64,000 bases of DNA. Origin: Cellvibrio sp. PSBB006 (GTDB lineage Bacteria > Pseudomonadota > Gammaproteobacteria > Pseudomonadales > Cellvibrionaceae). Positions 49,869 to 59,012 of this stretch are shown one piece after another. The stretch covers positions 4,896,001-4,960,000 of the forward strand of contig NZ_CP021382.1 in assembly GCF_002162135.1 (NCBI RefSeq), written 5' to 3'. Numbering within the stretch: position 1 is the stretch's first letter; the number at the start of each line of letters is the position of its first letter. Under the pieces are notes generated by a model. It ran no database searches, had not been told where the DNA came from, and worked only from the letters and a program-made list of their open reading frames with translations. Position numbers and translations under genes: made by a program.

Positions 49869-51157
49869 GGTGTGACTCCTTGTATGGATTGCTGTTGCAC
49901 ATCGTTAAATAATATTGAACCGCTCAGACGTTCAATGTCAGTGCGCCAGTAATGCACCTGGGCCGCCGATTGAATCAATTCACGTTGGGCATCCAGTAAC
50001 TCATTGTGTGCAAGGCTCCACTCCATGTAACTGTAGCGACCGCGTGCAAATGCATCGTCGGCCTCAGTAACCGCACGGGACAGTAATGGCACTACCTCGT
50101 CGCGCAAGATTTTTGCCCGCTGGATCGCGAGCTGCTGTTGTTCCCCCAGTTGCAAGAGTTGACTGCGCAGTTCGAGTATCGCGGTGTCGTGTTGCTGCTT
50201 GGCTAATTGTTGTTGCGCGCGCGCGGCTTTTATCTCACCGGATGCGCGAGTTTGACTGGATAAGGGCACACTGATGCCCAGCACCAATGCAGTGTCATCA
50301 CTTTCGCGTATATGACGAATGCCCGCTTGCCACTCCGGCGTCAACGAGCTACGGCTGCGTGCGAGATCCAACTCAGCCTTGCGCAATCGCGTTTCATCAG
50401 CCAATAAGCGCAGGTCGGGGTGTTGATCTAACAGGTTGAGAATTTGTTCGCGGGATGCCGGTGCGCCGAGGTTGCGCAAGTTTCCCTGAGCCGAGAAATG
50501 AAAATCGTCTGGCTCGCCCCATAATTTACTTAGTGACATTTTGGCTAACAGCATGGTGTTTTCTGCTTCGAGCCGGGCAATATCCGCTTGAGCAAGGGCT
50601 GCTTGCGCGCGCAGCAACTCAACCTTGGGAGAGCGACCCGCAGCGACGCGCTTCTGTAAATTCGTGACGCGACCCTGCCAGAGTTGATGGCTTTGTTGAT
50701 GAATGCTTAATAATTCCTGAGCAGCGACCACCGCAATAAAACCGCGCGTAATTTCCGTCAACAGGTCCAGTGCAAACAATTGCTCTTCAGTCGCCAGCGC
50801 TTGTTGTCGCGCGGTGATAATCGACTGCCGCGCGTCCCTTTGATAACGCGGTTCAATAACCGATGACAATGACAGCGTCAGTTCAGCATTTTGGGTTTCC
50901 TGAAAGTTGCCGCTACCGGCGATATTTTCCAGTTCAGCGGATAAGGTCAGCGGTGGTGACAAGGCCGCACTTTCCATATCGCCCGCCAGGGATTGTGCGC
51001 GCAGTGTAAAGTGAATTAACTGCGGATGTTGCTGCAGCCCGAGACGCAGTGCGTCCTGCAATGACAATAAACGTTGGTCAGGCTGTTCAGCCTTGGCCGA
51101 CGCCATAATGAATAAGCACAACGCCATCAACGCGCCGTGCAGTAATAAATTACGCAT
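49865..51157 (-). CDS. czcC: CzcC-type outer-membrane channel (TolC family)
   Basis: 430 residues. Signal peptide (cleavage likely after AKA, about residue 23), then LSLQDALRLGLQQHPQL, the usual opening of OEP/TolC proteins, and two long helical repeats. The final exported channel of the Czc complex. It lies between the small His-containing membrane protein gene and czcB. Confidence 0.92.
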
Positions 51158-51232
51158 AGAAACTCCAGCATAGAGATTTCAGCAAATAAAAAGAGCCACG
51201 GTTTTCAATGAGAAAACGGGAGGATAAAAGGC

Positions 51233-51643
51233 CTAGCTGGAGAAAGGTGGAGGTGCACGCAGTGGCGGGCGCAACAGGAAATGTTTATTGGCGAATGGCT
51301 GAGAAACGGTGCGGATAAACGAGGGTGTGGAGACAATCAACAGCAGCGCGTAAATCAGCGCGGTGATGAGCAGTGGCAGGTCGACTTTAGTGAGCTTGAA
51401 TAAAATGGATTCTACGAGTTCGGCATCAGTATCGATATGGGCTTCATCGCCATGTTCGTGATCGGGGTGACCATTCAGCAAATCCATATGCACCGACACC
51501 GGTGATTCCTGTCCATCAAAACAGAAATGCCCATGCAACCCACCCCACATGGCGCACAACCAGACGATCAACGTCAGGAAAATAAACCGGCGGTAGCGGG
51601 TAAGGTGGTTGGGCACACGCGCATCTCGTAGTCGGGAATGCAC
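51233..51643 (-). CDS. Small CzcI-like membrane protein, first gene of the czc operon
   Basis: 136 residues. An N-terminal hydrophobic segment (FLTLIVWLCAMWGGLHGH, about 21-38), a His/Asp/Glu-rich middle (GHPDHEHGDEAHID), a second hydrophobic segment (about 85-105) and a Pro-rich end (LRPPLRAPPPF). Similar small genes (CzcI or analogues) often head czc operons and may sense or hold metal. Start is GTG at 51643 without a clear SD; a GTG at 51616 is possible. 75 bases before czcC. Confidence 0.7.
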   Translation of the reverse strand: MHSRLRDARVPNHLTRYRRFIFLTLIVWLCAMWGGLHGHFCFDGQESPVSVHMDLLNGHPDHEHGDEAHIDTDAELVESILFKLTKVDLPLLITALIYALLLIVSTPSFIRTVSQPFANKHFLLRPPLRAPPPFSS

Positions 51644-51683
51644 AGACTATAACGGATAAACCGACCAAAGTGCCAGCAAGTAA

Positions 51684-51711
51684 GTCGGATTAGCCGAAGG
51701 CGTAATCCGAC
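51684..51711. repeat. REP-like hairpin, copy 1
   Basis: GTCGGATTA (51684-51692) and TAATCCGAC (51703-51711), loop of 10 bases with GCC/GGC pairing inside. Same unit as the two copies at 53031-53118. Lies 15 bases after the purD stop and 40 bases upstream of the CzcI-like gene. Confidence 0.8.
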
Positions 51712-51726
51712 ACCGCTGTTTATATG

Positions 51727-53013
51727 CTAATTCTGCTCCCGCGCAATCGCGCGATAACCAATATCCTTGCGATAGAAGACGCCATCCCACTGAATCTTCG
51801 CCGCCAACTCATAAGCGCGCTGTTGCGCCTCAGAAACGGTTTTACCCAGAGCGGTAGCGCAGAGCACGCGGCCACCGCTGGTAACGACCATGCCATCTTT
51901 ATTGGTCGTGCCGGCATGGAAAACTTTTTCGCCGTTAACTTCTTCGGTGGGTAAACCGGAAATCACGTCGCCTTTGTTGTAATTGCCGGGATAACCGCCC
52001 GCCGCCAACACAACACCGATGGAAGCGCGCTCATCCCACTCGGCGGTTACTTTATCCAGATCGCCTTTCAAAGCAGTCAGACACAGTTCTACTAAATCAG
52101 ATTGCAGACGCAGCATGATGGGTTGGGTTTCCGGATCGCCAAAGCGGCAATTGTATTCAATTACCTTGGGGGTACCGGAGGCATCAATCATCAAACCGGC
52201 ATACAAAAAGCCGGTGTAATCATTGCCTTCGGCAGCCATGCCGTCCACGGTGGGACGAATGATTTCCTGCATTACGCGATCATGCACCGCTTGCGTCACG
52301 ACCGGCGCGGGAGAATATGCACCCATGCCGCCGGTGTTAGGGCCGGTATCACCATCGCCCACGCGTTTGTGATCCTGGCTGGTGGCCATCGGCAAAATAT
52401 TTTTGCCGTCGACCATCACAATAAAACTGGCTTCTTCACCGGCAAGAAATTCTTCAATCACGACACGACAGCCGGCATCACCAAAGGCATTGCCAGATAA
52501 CATATCGCGCACGGCCTCTTCGGCTTGCGCCAGCGTTTCTGCAACGATCACCCCTTTGCCCGCCGCCAGGCCATCGGCCTTCACCACAATGGGCGCACCT
52601 TTCTCACGTAGGTAAGCCAGGGCTGGCTCAACCTCGGTAAAGTTTTGATATTCGGCGGTGGGAATCTTGTGGCGGGCGAGGAAATCTTTGGTGAAGGCTT
52701 TGGAGCCTTCCAACTGCGCGGCACCTTTAGTGGGGCCAAAGCAGGGCAGGTTGCGTTCTTTGAAGAAATCGACAATGCCGGCTACTAATGGGACTTCCGG
52801 CCCAACGATGGTTAAGCCAACGTCGTTTGCTTCGGCAAAGTCGGCGAGTCTGGAAAAATCGAGGATATCGAGAGACACATTGGCGAGTTTATTGTCGAGC
52901 AAGGTTCCGGCATTACCCGGTGCAACAAACACTTTCTCGACCTGCGGGCTTTGCGCCGCCTTCCAGGCCAACGCGTGTTCGCGTCCGCCGCTGCCAATAA
53001 TCAAAATGTTCAT
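51727..53013 (-). CDS. purD: Phosphoribosylamine-glycine ligase PurD
   Basis: GAR synthetase, second step of purine biosynthesis: joins glycine to phosphoribosylamine with ATP. 428 residues, usual length. N-terminal IIGSGGREHALAW, ATP-grasp region (KADGLAAGKGVIV about 146-158; HKRVGDGDTGPNTGGMGAYSP about 213-233) and YNCRFGDPETQ (about 285-295) are all diagnostic. A double REP-like hairpin ends only 17 bases upstream of the start, so the leader is short and structured. Downstream of purH in the same direction. Confidence 0.97.
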   Translation of the reverse strand: MNILIIGSGGREHALAWKAAQSPQVEKVFVAPGNAGTLLDNKLANVSLDILDFSRLADFAEANDVGLTIVGPEVPLVAGIVDFFKERNLPCFGPTKGAAQLEGSKAFTKDFLARHKIPTAEYQNFTEVEPALAYLREKGAPIVVKADGLAAGKGVIVAETLAQAEEAVRDMLSGNAFGDAGCRVVIEEFLAGEEASFIVMVDGKNILPMATSQDHKRVGDGDTGPNTGGMGAYSPAPVVTQAVHDRVMQEIIRPTVDGMAAEGNDYTGFLYAGLMIDASGTPKVIEYNCRFGDPETQPIMLRLQSDLVELCLTALKGDLDKVTAEWDERASIGVVLAAGGYPGNYNKGDVISGLPTEEVNGEKVFHAGTTNKDGMVVTSGGRVLCATALGKTVSEAQQRAYELAAKIQWDGVFYRKDIGYRAIAREQN

Positions 53014-53030
53014 AACTTATTTCTCTACCC

Positions 53031-53118
53031 GTAGGTCGGATTAGCGAAGCGTAATCCGACATTTTTATTAAATAGGCCGCTTGTCGGATTACAGCGCTGC
53101 GCGCTTAATCCGACCTAC
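53031..53118. repeat. Paired REP-like hairpins between purH and purD
   Basis: Two GTCGGATTA/TAATCCGAC hairpins: 53035-53043 with 53052-53060, and 53083-53091 with 53106-53114. The outer 13 bases (53031-53043 and 53106-53118, GTAGGTCGGATTA and its complement) are also mutually complementary, so the two units are in opposite orientation, like a BIME. Fills the purH-purD gap, within 3 bases of the purH stop. Confidence 0.85.
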
Positions 53119-53121
53119 ATT

Positions 53122-54699
53122 TTAATGGCGGAAGTGGCGCATGCCGGTGAACACCATGGCCATGCCGTGTTCATCGGCAGCGGCGATCACTTCTTCATCG
53201 CGCATGGAGCCGCCGGGCTGGATTACCGCCGCGATGCCGACTTTAGCGGCGTTATCAATACCGTCGCGGAAGGGGAAAAAAGCATCGGAAGCCATGACCG
53301 AACCGGCGACTTGCAAGCCAGCGTGTTCAGCTTTAATCGCCGCGATGCGAGCGGAATTTACGCGGCTCATCTGGCCCGCACCCACGCCGACAGTTTGATT
53401 ATTTTTTGCGTAGATAATCGCATTGGATTTCACAAACTTGGCCACCTTCCACGCAAATAATAAATCGCGCATTTCAGCTTCGGTGGGCACACGTTTGGTC
53501 ACGACTTTCAAATCGCTTTCCGTCACCATGCCGTTATCGCGATTCTGCACCAGCAAACCGCCATTGACGCGTTTGTAATCCAGACCACCAATGCGTTCAG
53601 TACCCCACTCGCCGCAGGCCAGCAGGCGCACATTTTGTTTGGCTTTCACAACCTCAATCGCATCTGCAGCAATGCTCGGTGCAATAATCACTTCCACGAA
53701 TTGGCGTTCGATGATGGCTTTAGCGGTTTCCGCATCCAATTCGCGGTTAAACGCAATAATGCCGCCGAAGGCTGATTCCGGGTCAGTGGCATAAGCCAGG
53801 TCGTAAGCGGTTTTGATATTGCTGCTAATGGCCACGCCGCAGGGGTTAGCGTGTTTGACGATGACGCAGGCTGGCTCAGTAAAGGATTTAACCGTTTCCA
53901 ATGCGGCATCGGTGTCGGCCACATTGTTATAGGAAAGTTCTTTGCCTTGTAATTGTTTGGCGGTGGCGATGCTGACTTCCTGCGGATTTTTTTCAACATA
54001 AAACGCTGCTTTCTGATGCGGGTTTTCGCCGTAACGCATCTCTTGCGCTTTGATAAATTGGATATTGAATGTCCGCGGAAAATCTTCGCTGCCACCGTCA
54101 ACCAGGCGACCAAAGTAATTGGCAATAGCGCCATCATAAGCTGCGGTGTGTTCGTAAGCTTTAATGGCCAGATCAAAACGGGTTTTGTAAGTGGTGCTGC
54201 CGTTGTTGGCGTTTAATTCTTCAAGGATGGCAGCATAGTCCGATGCATTAACAACAATATTCACAAACGCATGATTCTTGGCGGCCGCGCGTACCATGGT
54301 GGGTCCGCCGATATCGATATTTTCTACCGCATCTTCCAGCGAGCAATCGGCCTTGGCGACGGTTTTTTCAAAGGGATATAAATTGACGACGACCATATCG
54401 ATGGCGCTAATCCCGTGCTCACTCATTACCGCATCATCCATACCGCGACGGGCGAGGATACCGCCGTGCACCTTGGGGTGCAGGGTCTTGACGCGGCCGT
54501 CCATCATCTCTGGAAAACCGGTGTAATCAGATACCTCAATGGCAGGAATCTTGTTGTCGGTGAGCAGGCGGTAAGTGCCGCCAGTGGATAAAATTTCTAC
54601 GCCTTGGGCGTGCAGGGCTTGTGCAAATTCCACAATACCGGTTTTATCGGAGACGCTGATCAAAGCGCGCTTGACGGGAACAAGATTAACGCTGGACAT
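53122..54699 (-). CDS. purH: Bifunctional AICAR transformylase/IMP cyclohydrolase PurH
   Basis: Last two steps of IMP synthesis. 525 residues. The N-terminal cyclohydrolase domain (about 1-200) has [15 protein letters not shown] and [21 protein letters not shown]. The formyltransferase domain (about 205-525) has [23 protein letters not shown] (active-site Lys-His) and the end [12 protein letters not shown]. Terminator hairpin of fis lies upstream, so purH-purD has its own promoter. Confidence 0.97.
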   Translation of the reverse strand: MSSVNLVPVKRALISVSDKTGIVEFAQALHAQGVEILSTGGTYRLLTDNKIPAIEVSDYTGFPEMMDGRVKTLHPKVHGGILARRGMDDAVMSEHGISAIDMVVVNLYPFEKTVAKADCSLEDAVENIDIGGPTMVRAAAKNHAFVNIVVNASDYAAILEELNANNGSTTYKTRFDLAIKAYEHTAAYDGAIANYFGRLVDGGSEDFPRTFNIQFIKAQEMRYGENPHQKAAFYVEKNPQEVSIATAKQLQGKELSYNNVADTDAALETVKSFTEPACVIVKHANPCGVAISSNIKTAYDLAYATDPESAFGGIIAFNRELDAETAKAIIERQFVEVIIAPSIAADAIEVVKAKQNVRLLACGEWGTERIGGLDYKRVNGGLLVQNRDNGMVTESDLKVVTKRVPTEAEMRDLLFAWKVAKFVKSNAIIYAKNNQTVGVGAGQMSRVNSARIAAIKAEHAGLQVAGSVMASDAFFPFRDGIDNAAKVGIAAVIQPGGSMRDEEVIAAADEHGMAMVFTGMRHFRH

Positions 54700-54753
54700 G
54701 TTGGTGGTATTTCCCCATGGTTAAACAGAAATCGACAAACTGTTAAAAAGCAA

Positions 54754-54779
54754 AAGGGGTGGTTTTTATTCCACCCCTT
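54754..54779 (-). terminator. Intrinsic terminator after fis
   Basis: Perfect 9-bp stem AAGGGGTGG (54754-54762) with CCACCCCTT (54771-54779), loop of 8. On the minus strand it is followed by TTGCTTTTT. 38 bases after the fis stop; ends the dusB-fis operon before purH. Confidence 0.85.
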
Positions 54780-54816
54780 CTCTGGGAGACGCTGGGTTGC
54801 GCTCCGCGATACCGCC

Positions 54817-55119
54817 CTAGAGCAGGCCGTATTGCTTTAATTTTTTACGCAGGGTTCCGCGGTTTAAACCCAGTACTTGGGCGGCACGGGTCTGGTTATG
54901 ACGGGTGTACTTGAGCACGATCTCCAACATGGGTGCCTCAACTTCAGCCATGACCATATCGTAAACATCACTTACCGGCTGGCCATCAAGATTCTGGAAA
55001 TAATTTTCCATTGCTTGTTCGACGCAACCGCGCAGGGACTGTGACTGCGCTGCCTGGGCAAAGCCATTGGCGGGGCTGGTGGTGGCTGGGGCTTCTGTCA
55101 TAAAAGTTGCTGTGTTCAT
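54817..55119 (-). CDS. fis: DNA-binding protein Fis
   Basis: 100-residue nucleoid protein and global regulator. The C-terminal helix-turn-helix [15 protein letters not shown] block is clear ([30 protein letters not shown], about residues 71-100), and the central [21 protein letters not shown] forms the dimer helices. Start overlaps the dusB stop by 4 bases, the standard gammaproteobacterial dusB-fis arrangement. Confidence 0.96.
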   Translation of the reverse strand: MNTATFMTEAPATTSPANGFAQAAQSQSLRGCVEQAMENYFQNLDGQPVSDVYDMVMAEVEAPMLEIVLKYTRHNQTRAAQVLGLNRGTLRKKLKQYGLL

Positions 55120-56105
55120 GCCGCTATATCCTCTTTCGTAATCAGCTGTTCAAAAAATGTTTGAACGCTGGCATGTTGTTCTTCTGCGTTTTCGAGACGA
55201 TTGAACTGTTGGCGAAACAACTCACTGCCAGCGACGGTTTGCAAATACCAGCCCACATGTTTGCGAGCGATACGCGGCCCCATTACATCGCCATAGAAGT
55301 CGTACAGTTCACGCAGATGGCTACAAAGAATTTCCCTGACTTCCGTCAGAGAGGGTTCAGGTAATTGTTCACCTGTACGCAGGTAATGCGCTATTTCGCG
55401 GAAAATCCACGGCCGCCCTTGAGCAGCCCGCCCGATCATGACCGCTTGCGCGCCGGTATGATCAAGCACATGGCGCGCCTTGGAAGCCGAGTCGATATCA
55501 CCGTTGCAAAACACCGGAATATCGACTGCCTGCACCACGGCGGCTATCGTGTCGTACTCCGCCGCTCCCGCAAAACCACAGGCGCGGGTGCGTCCGTGGA
55601 CCGCGAGTGCGGCGATACCATTGTCCTGTGCGATTCGCGCAACGCGCACGGCGTTACGTTCTTCCATACTCCAGCCGGTGCGAATCTTCAGGGTCACCGG
55701 GATATCCACGGCTGAGACAACAGCGCGCAGGATATCGTTTACCAATTGTTCATCTTTTAACAAGGCCGAGCCTGCTGCTTTTTTACAGACCTTCTTGGCG
55801 GGGCAACCCATATTGATATCAATAATCTGGGCTCCGTTGTCCGCATTCAGGCGCGCTGCCTCGGCCATCATCTCTGGCTCACCGCCGGCAATTTGCACCG
55901 ATATCGGTGCGACTTCACCGCGATGGTCCAGACGCAAACTGCTCTTGCGACTGCCCCAGAGTTCCGCATTGGCCGTTACCATTTCTGACACCACCAGACC
56001 TGCACCCAATTGACGGCATAACTGCCGGAAGGGGCGGTCGGTTACCCCGGCCATGGGCGCAAGGATGACCTGGCTGTCGATCTGATAGGGACCTATCCGG
56101 AACAC
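55116..56105 (-). CDS. dusB: tRNA-dihydrouridine synthase B
   Basis: Flavoenzyme reducing uridine to dihydrouridine in tRNA. About 329 residues. TIM-barrel motifs: [28 protein letters not shown] at the N-terminus and catalytic Cys in [20 protein letters not shown] (about 100-119), then VHGRTR. The GTG at 56105 is favoured because GGAG lies 6 bases upstream; another GTG at 56117 would add four residues (MERH). First gene of dusB-fis. Confidence 0.95.
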   Translation of the reverse strand: MFRIGPYQIDSQVILAPMAGVTDRPFRQLCRQLGAGLVVSEMVTANAELWGSRKSSLRLDHRGEVAPISVQIAGGEPEMMAEAARLNADNGAQIIDINMGCPAKKVCKKAAGSALLKDEQLVNDILRAVVSAVDIPVTLKIRTGWSMEERNAVRVARIAQDNGIAALAVHGRTRACGFAGAAEYDTIAAVVQAVDIPVFCNGDIDSASKARHVLDHTGAQAVMIGRAAQGRPWIFREIAHYLRTGEQLPEPSLTEVREILCSHLRELYDFYGDVMGPRIARKHVGWYLQTVAGSELFRQQFNRLENAEEQHASVQTFFEQLITKEDIAA

Positions 56106-56367
56106 ATGGCGCTCCACTGGATGAGCAGATTACAAAAAATGATGGAGGATCTCGCTGTTACCAGCGATGTGCCAAAGCTGTTATCCCGCAATAGGACTCA
56201 CAACCTCTGGCCCATGGATTTTCTGCGTTAAGGCACCTGCGTAAAAGGGTCGCCATGATACCTGTTTGCATCGCTGATGGGAACGTGGAAATTGCGCAAA
56301 GTGGCGTTTTTTTGAGCGCCCAATAGTCGTGTGGGCAAGAGCGCTGCTTGTCAATATCGCCAGTAGA

Positions 56368-57915
56368 TTATTCAGGAATATACGCGTGGTAATTCACTGC
56401 TGCAGAGCCAGGATCGACCAGTTCTAAAGTGAGGTGAACCGGTTGATTTTGTGGCATCAGGCTCCTGCCGGCCAATTCCCCGCGCAGGTATTCCTGGGGC
56501 TTGAAGCGGCGCGAAGCCACGGGCGTGTCATCAATCGTACTGAATGCGAGGATCAGGTCGGGGAAGGGTTGCTGGAAACTGGCGTTGTTCAACAGGATGG
56601 CATCCACAATCAGGGCATTTTCCAGTTTGGGATGGTTGCGTACCACCAGGTTGTACGCGCGGATTTTGCTGCGATCTACCAGTGCCGGCAGCTTACAGCC
56701 GACGACCGAGCATACACTTGCATAAAAACTGCGATAGGGTTCGGTGCGGTTCAGATTATCGAACTGCAACCAGGCGATTTGTATAAACAGGATTAGCACC
56801 AGCAGCAGGGATAATCCGCCCCACAGGCGCTTGGCTGAACGTTGCCGATCATAGCGGGTGGTCATCTCGACCGGCTCGGGCATGATGTTCATCAAGAGCG
56901 CGGCGCGCGAAGTATCGAAGGCGCGCAGGCGGGAGTCATCCTTGCCGTTGTCGCTCATTGCCTGTTGGTAAAGCTGATTCTCGTTGTAAGGCTGGGCGTG
57001 GATTTCTTCCGCATCTTCATGCTGCGCGTCGTCTTTCTCTGCAACGATGTTGAATACCGGGCCTTTATAGGCGGGAGAAGAATGGGGGGTAAAAGAAGTG
57101 CTTCGCGGTTTCGCCTCTTCCTGCTCATCCTCTTCCGGTTCGCCATTGTATTGGTCGACGTCGCTCAATCGCTCGTGAGCGCTGAATGCTTCGTCCTCAT
57201 CATTTCTTTTATCATTTTTGCTGCGCAATTCATTGGATGAGCTACGCATTTCATCGTCAGCTTCATCAAGCAGCTCCATCGCCCAGGCTTCGTCCGGGTC
57301 GACATCATCTTTTTCCGGTTCCTTAAGGCGAATTTCGCGGTCGAAGAGTGAGGCGCTTTGCTTGGGCAACTTCTCAATATCCAGAAAGCCGTCAAACTCA
57401 TAATCAGTTTGCTTGGGTTGATCCGGCTCATCCATGTCATCGCTGATAAGAAAATCATCGTCCCCACTCAGGGCCAATTCGCGATTGATTTCATCCTGAC
57501 TGAATGCCAGTTTCTGGTCGCCGGGCTTTGCGGGTGGTTGTGGCGGTTTAGTCGCCGCTGTTTGGGTTGATGCGACTTTATTGCTCGTTGCAGGCGTCGT
57601 ACTTGCAGATTTTTCAGTGGGCCTGGGTATTGCTGCCTTTGGCACTGGCGCAGACGGTATAGTCGGTTTAGGGGGCTCTCGCCTGGTCGCTGTACTTTCT
57701 GTTGGCTTGGGGGAAGCAGGTTTTGTCGGTGATACCTTCGGCGCATCTACCGGTTTGGCTGCATTTGCCGTACTACCGCTTACCAGATAGTCCTGCGCCT
57801 TGAAGATGTGCAGACAGGAGCCACAACGCACGGCGCCCTTGGCGGACTGCAATTGCGCGCTGGTGATGCGAAATGAGGTGGCGCATTTGGGGCAGCGGGT
57901 AACCATGTTGCTCAT
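56368..57915 (-). CDS. Zinc-ribbon (MJ0042) and DUF3426 membrane protein
   Basis: 515 residues. N-terminal zinc ribbon with two CxxC pairs (RCPKCATSF and VRCGSCLHIF, residues about 7-35). A long low-complexity region follows, rich in Pro, Lys, Ser and Thr (about 50-135), then highly acidic (about 140-330). A single membrane helix (about 362-385; LWGGLSLLLVLILFIQIAW) leads to a DUF3426 domain with two Cys (SVCSVVGCKLP) to the end. This family commonly lies beside prmA, as here. Function unknown; the layout suggests a membrane-tethered regulator or assembly factor, which is speculation. Confidence 0.9.
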   Translation of the reverse strand: MSNMVTRCPKCATSFRITSAQLQSAKGAVRCGSCLHIFKAQDYLVSGSTANAAKPVDAPKVSPTKPASPKPTESTATRREPPKPTIPSAPVPKAAIPRPTEKSASTTPATSNKVASTQTAATKPPQPPAKPGDQKLAFSQDEINRELALSGDDDFLISDDMDEPDQPKQTDYEFDGFLDIEKLPKQSASLFDREIRLKEPEKDDVDPDEAWAMELLDEADDEMRSSSNELRSKNDKRNDEDEAFSAHERLSDVDQYNGEPEEDEQEEAKPRSTSFTPHSSPAYKGPVFNIVAEKDDAQHEDAEEIHAQPYNENQLYQQAMSDNGKDDSRLRAFDTSRAALLMNIMPEPVEMTTRYDRQRSAKRLWGGLSLLLVLILFIQIAWLQFDNLNRTEPYRSFYASVCSVVGCKLPALVDRSKIRAYNLVVRNHPKLENALIVDAILLNNASFQQPFPDLILAFSTIDDTPVASRRFKPQEYLRGELAGRSLMPQNQPVHLTLELVDPGSAAVNYHAYIPE

Positions 57916-58011
57916 AGGCAGGTGTTTGTCCTGATTTTTATCGACAAGTTGCAGTGTGGAATCAGTGTAGCTCCTGGCGCCAGCGCGGTAAATTTTTCCT
58001 CGCAGGACTGT

Positions 58012-58047
58012 TAAGTATCGCGCATTACCTAAGTATCACGCATTACC
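58012..58047. repeat. Tandem 18-bp direct repeat
   Basis: TAAGTATCGCGCATTACC (58012-58029) is followed at once by TAAGTATCACGCATTACC (58030-58047), one mismatch. Lies between the prmA stop and the DUF3426 gene. Probably a recent slip duplication or a repeated regulator site. Confidence 0.8.
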
Positions 58048-58071
58048 GCGCTCGCCAACAGCGGAAGCGAA

Positions 58072-58956
58072 TTATGAGCGGGTTTTGATCGCTGTCAATC
58101 GCACCCATTCGTCCAGGCTGGTCACCGGATCGAAATCGAACCAGGGTGCATAAGCGGCCATCACACTCTCGGCTTGCACACCCAGGATGCCAGACAAGCA
58201 AATCTTGCCGCCGGGTTTGGTCAGTGCGTTAAGATTCGCGGCCAATTCCGCCAATGGGCCGGCCAGGATATTAGCCAAGACTACATCGGCTTGCACTGTT
58301 GGGCAGCGCGGTGGCAGGTACACGGGCATGGCATCGGCCGGCAGGTTATTGCGTTTGGCGTTTTCGGTGGTGGCCAATAACGCTTGTGGATCGATATCGA
58401 CACCGATGACCTGCCTGGCGCCCATCAATAGGGCTGCAACACCGAGGATGCCGGAGCCGCAACCGTAATCCACAATATGCAGATCGGTGAGATCCTGTTG
58501 GTCAATCCACTGCAGGCACATAAAGGTGGTGGGGTGGGTGCCGGTACCGAAGGCGAGGCCGGGGTCGAGCATCAGGTTGATCTTGTCCGGCTCAGGCGGT
58601 TGCTGCCAGCTGGGGCAAATCCACAGACGTTCACCGCAACGGATCGCATGGTAATTTTTCATCCATTCCCGTTCCCAGTCCTTGTCTTCCAGTAATTCCC
58701 ATTTATGTTCAGGTAACTCACCACCAAAAATTTTTTGCGCTTGCAGCGTCGCCTTGACGGTATCGATGTCTGCTGAATAGAGCCCGGTAACACTGATATC
58801 GTCCCACAGCGGTGTCTCGCCTAATGCGGGTTCGAAAATCGGTTGATCGGCGGCATCTTGCAGGGTGACCGAAACCGCACCGCTGGCCAGTAACGCATCT
58901 TCGAGTTTTTCAGTTTGGGGGCGGGTGGCTTTGACCTTGAGTTGTAACCAGGGCAT
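58072..58956 (-). CDS. prmA: Ribosomal protein L11 methyltransferase PrmA
   Basis: Trimethylates L11 of the large ribosomal subunit. 294 residues. N-terminal substrate domain (about 1-60) starting MPWLQLKV; catalytic domain with LDPGLAFGTGTHPTT (about 139-153), SAM motif VDYGCGSGILGVAALLMGA, and ANILAGPLAELA. An energetic hairpin (58980-59004) lies just upstream of its start, between accC and prmA. Confidence 0.96.
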   Translation of the reverse strand: MPWLQLKVKATRPQTEKLEDALLASGAVSVTLQDAADQPIFEPALGETPLWDDISVTGLYSADIDTVKATLQAQKIFGGELPEHKWELLEDKDWEREWMKNYHAIRCGERLWICPSWQQPPEPDKINLMLDPGLAFGTGTHPTTFMCLQWIDQQDLTDLHIVDYGCGSGILGVAALLMGARQVIGVDIDPQALLATTENAKRNNLPADAMPVYLPPRCPTVQADVVLANILAGPLAELAANLNALTKPGGKICLSGILGVQAESVMAAYAPWFDFDPVTSLDEWVRLTAIKTRS

Positions 58957-58979
58957 GGGGATCTCGAATCGGGGAGAGG

Positions 58980-59004
58980 CCGGTCACCCATGACGGGTGA
59001 CCGG
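58980..59004 (-). terminator. Hairpin between accC and prmA
   Basis: CCGGTCACCC (58980-58989) pairs with GGGTGACCGG (58995-59004): perfect 10-bp stem, loop ATGAC. It starts 9 bases after the accC stop on the minus strand and ends about 23 bases before the prmA start. No T-run, so it may separate the messages or tune prmA translation. Confidence 0.5.
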
Positions 59005-59012
59005 TCGGGATG

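Noticed and set aside
54754..54779. Riboswitch upstream of purH
   Set aside because: The only structure is a simple stem with T-run belonging to the end of fis; no purine-riboswitch core was seen.
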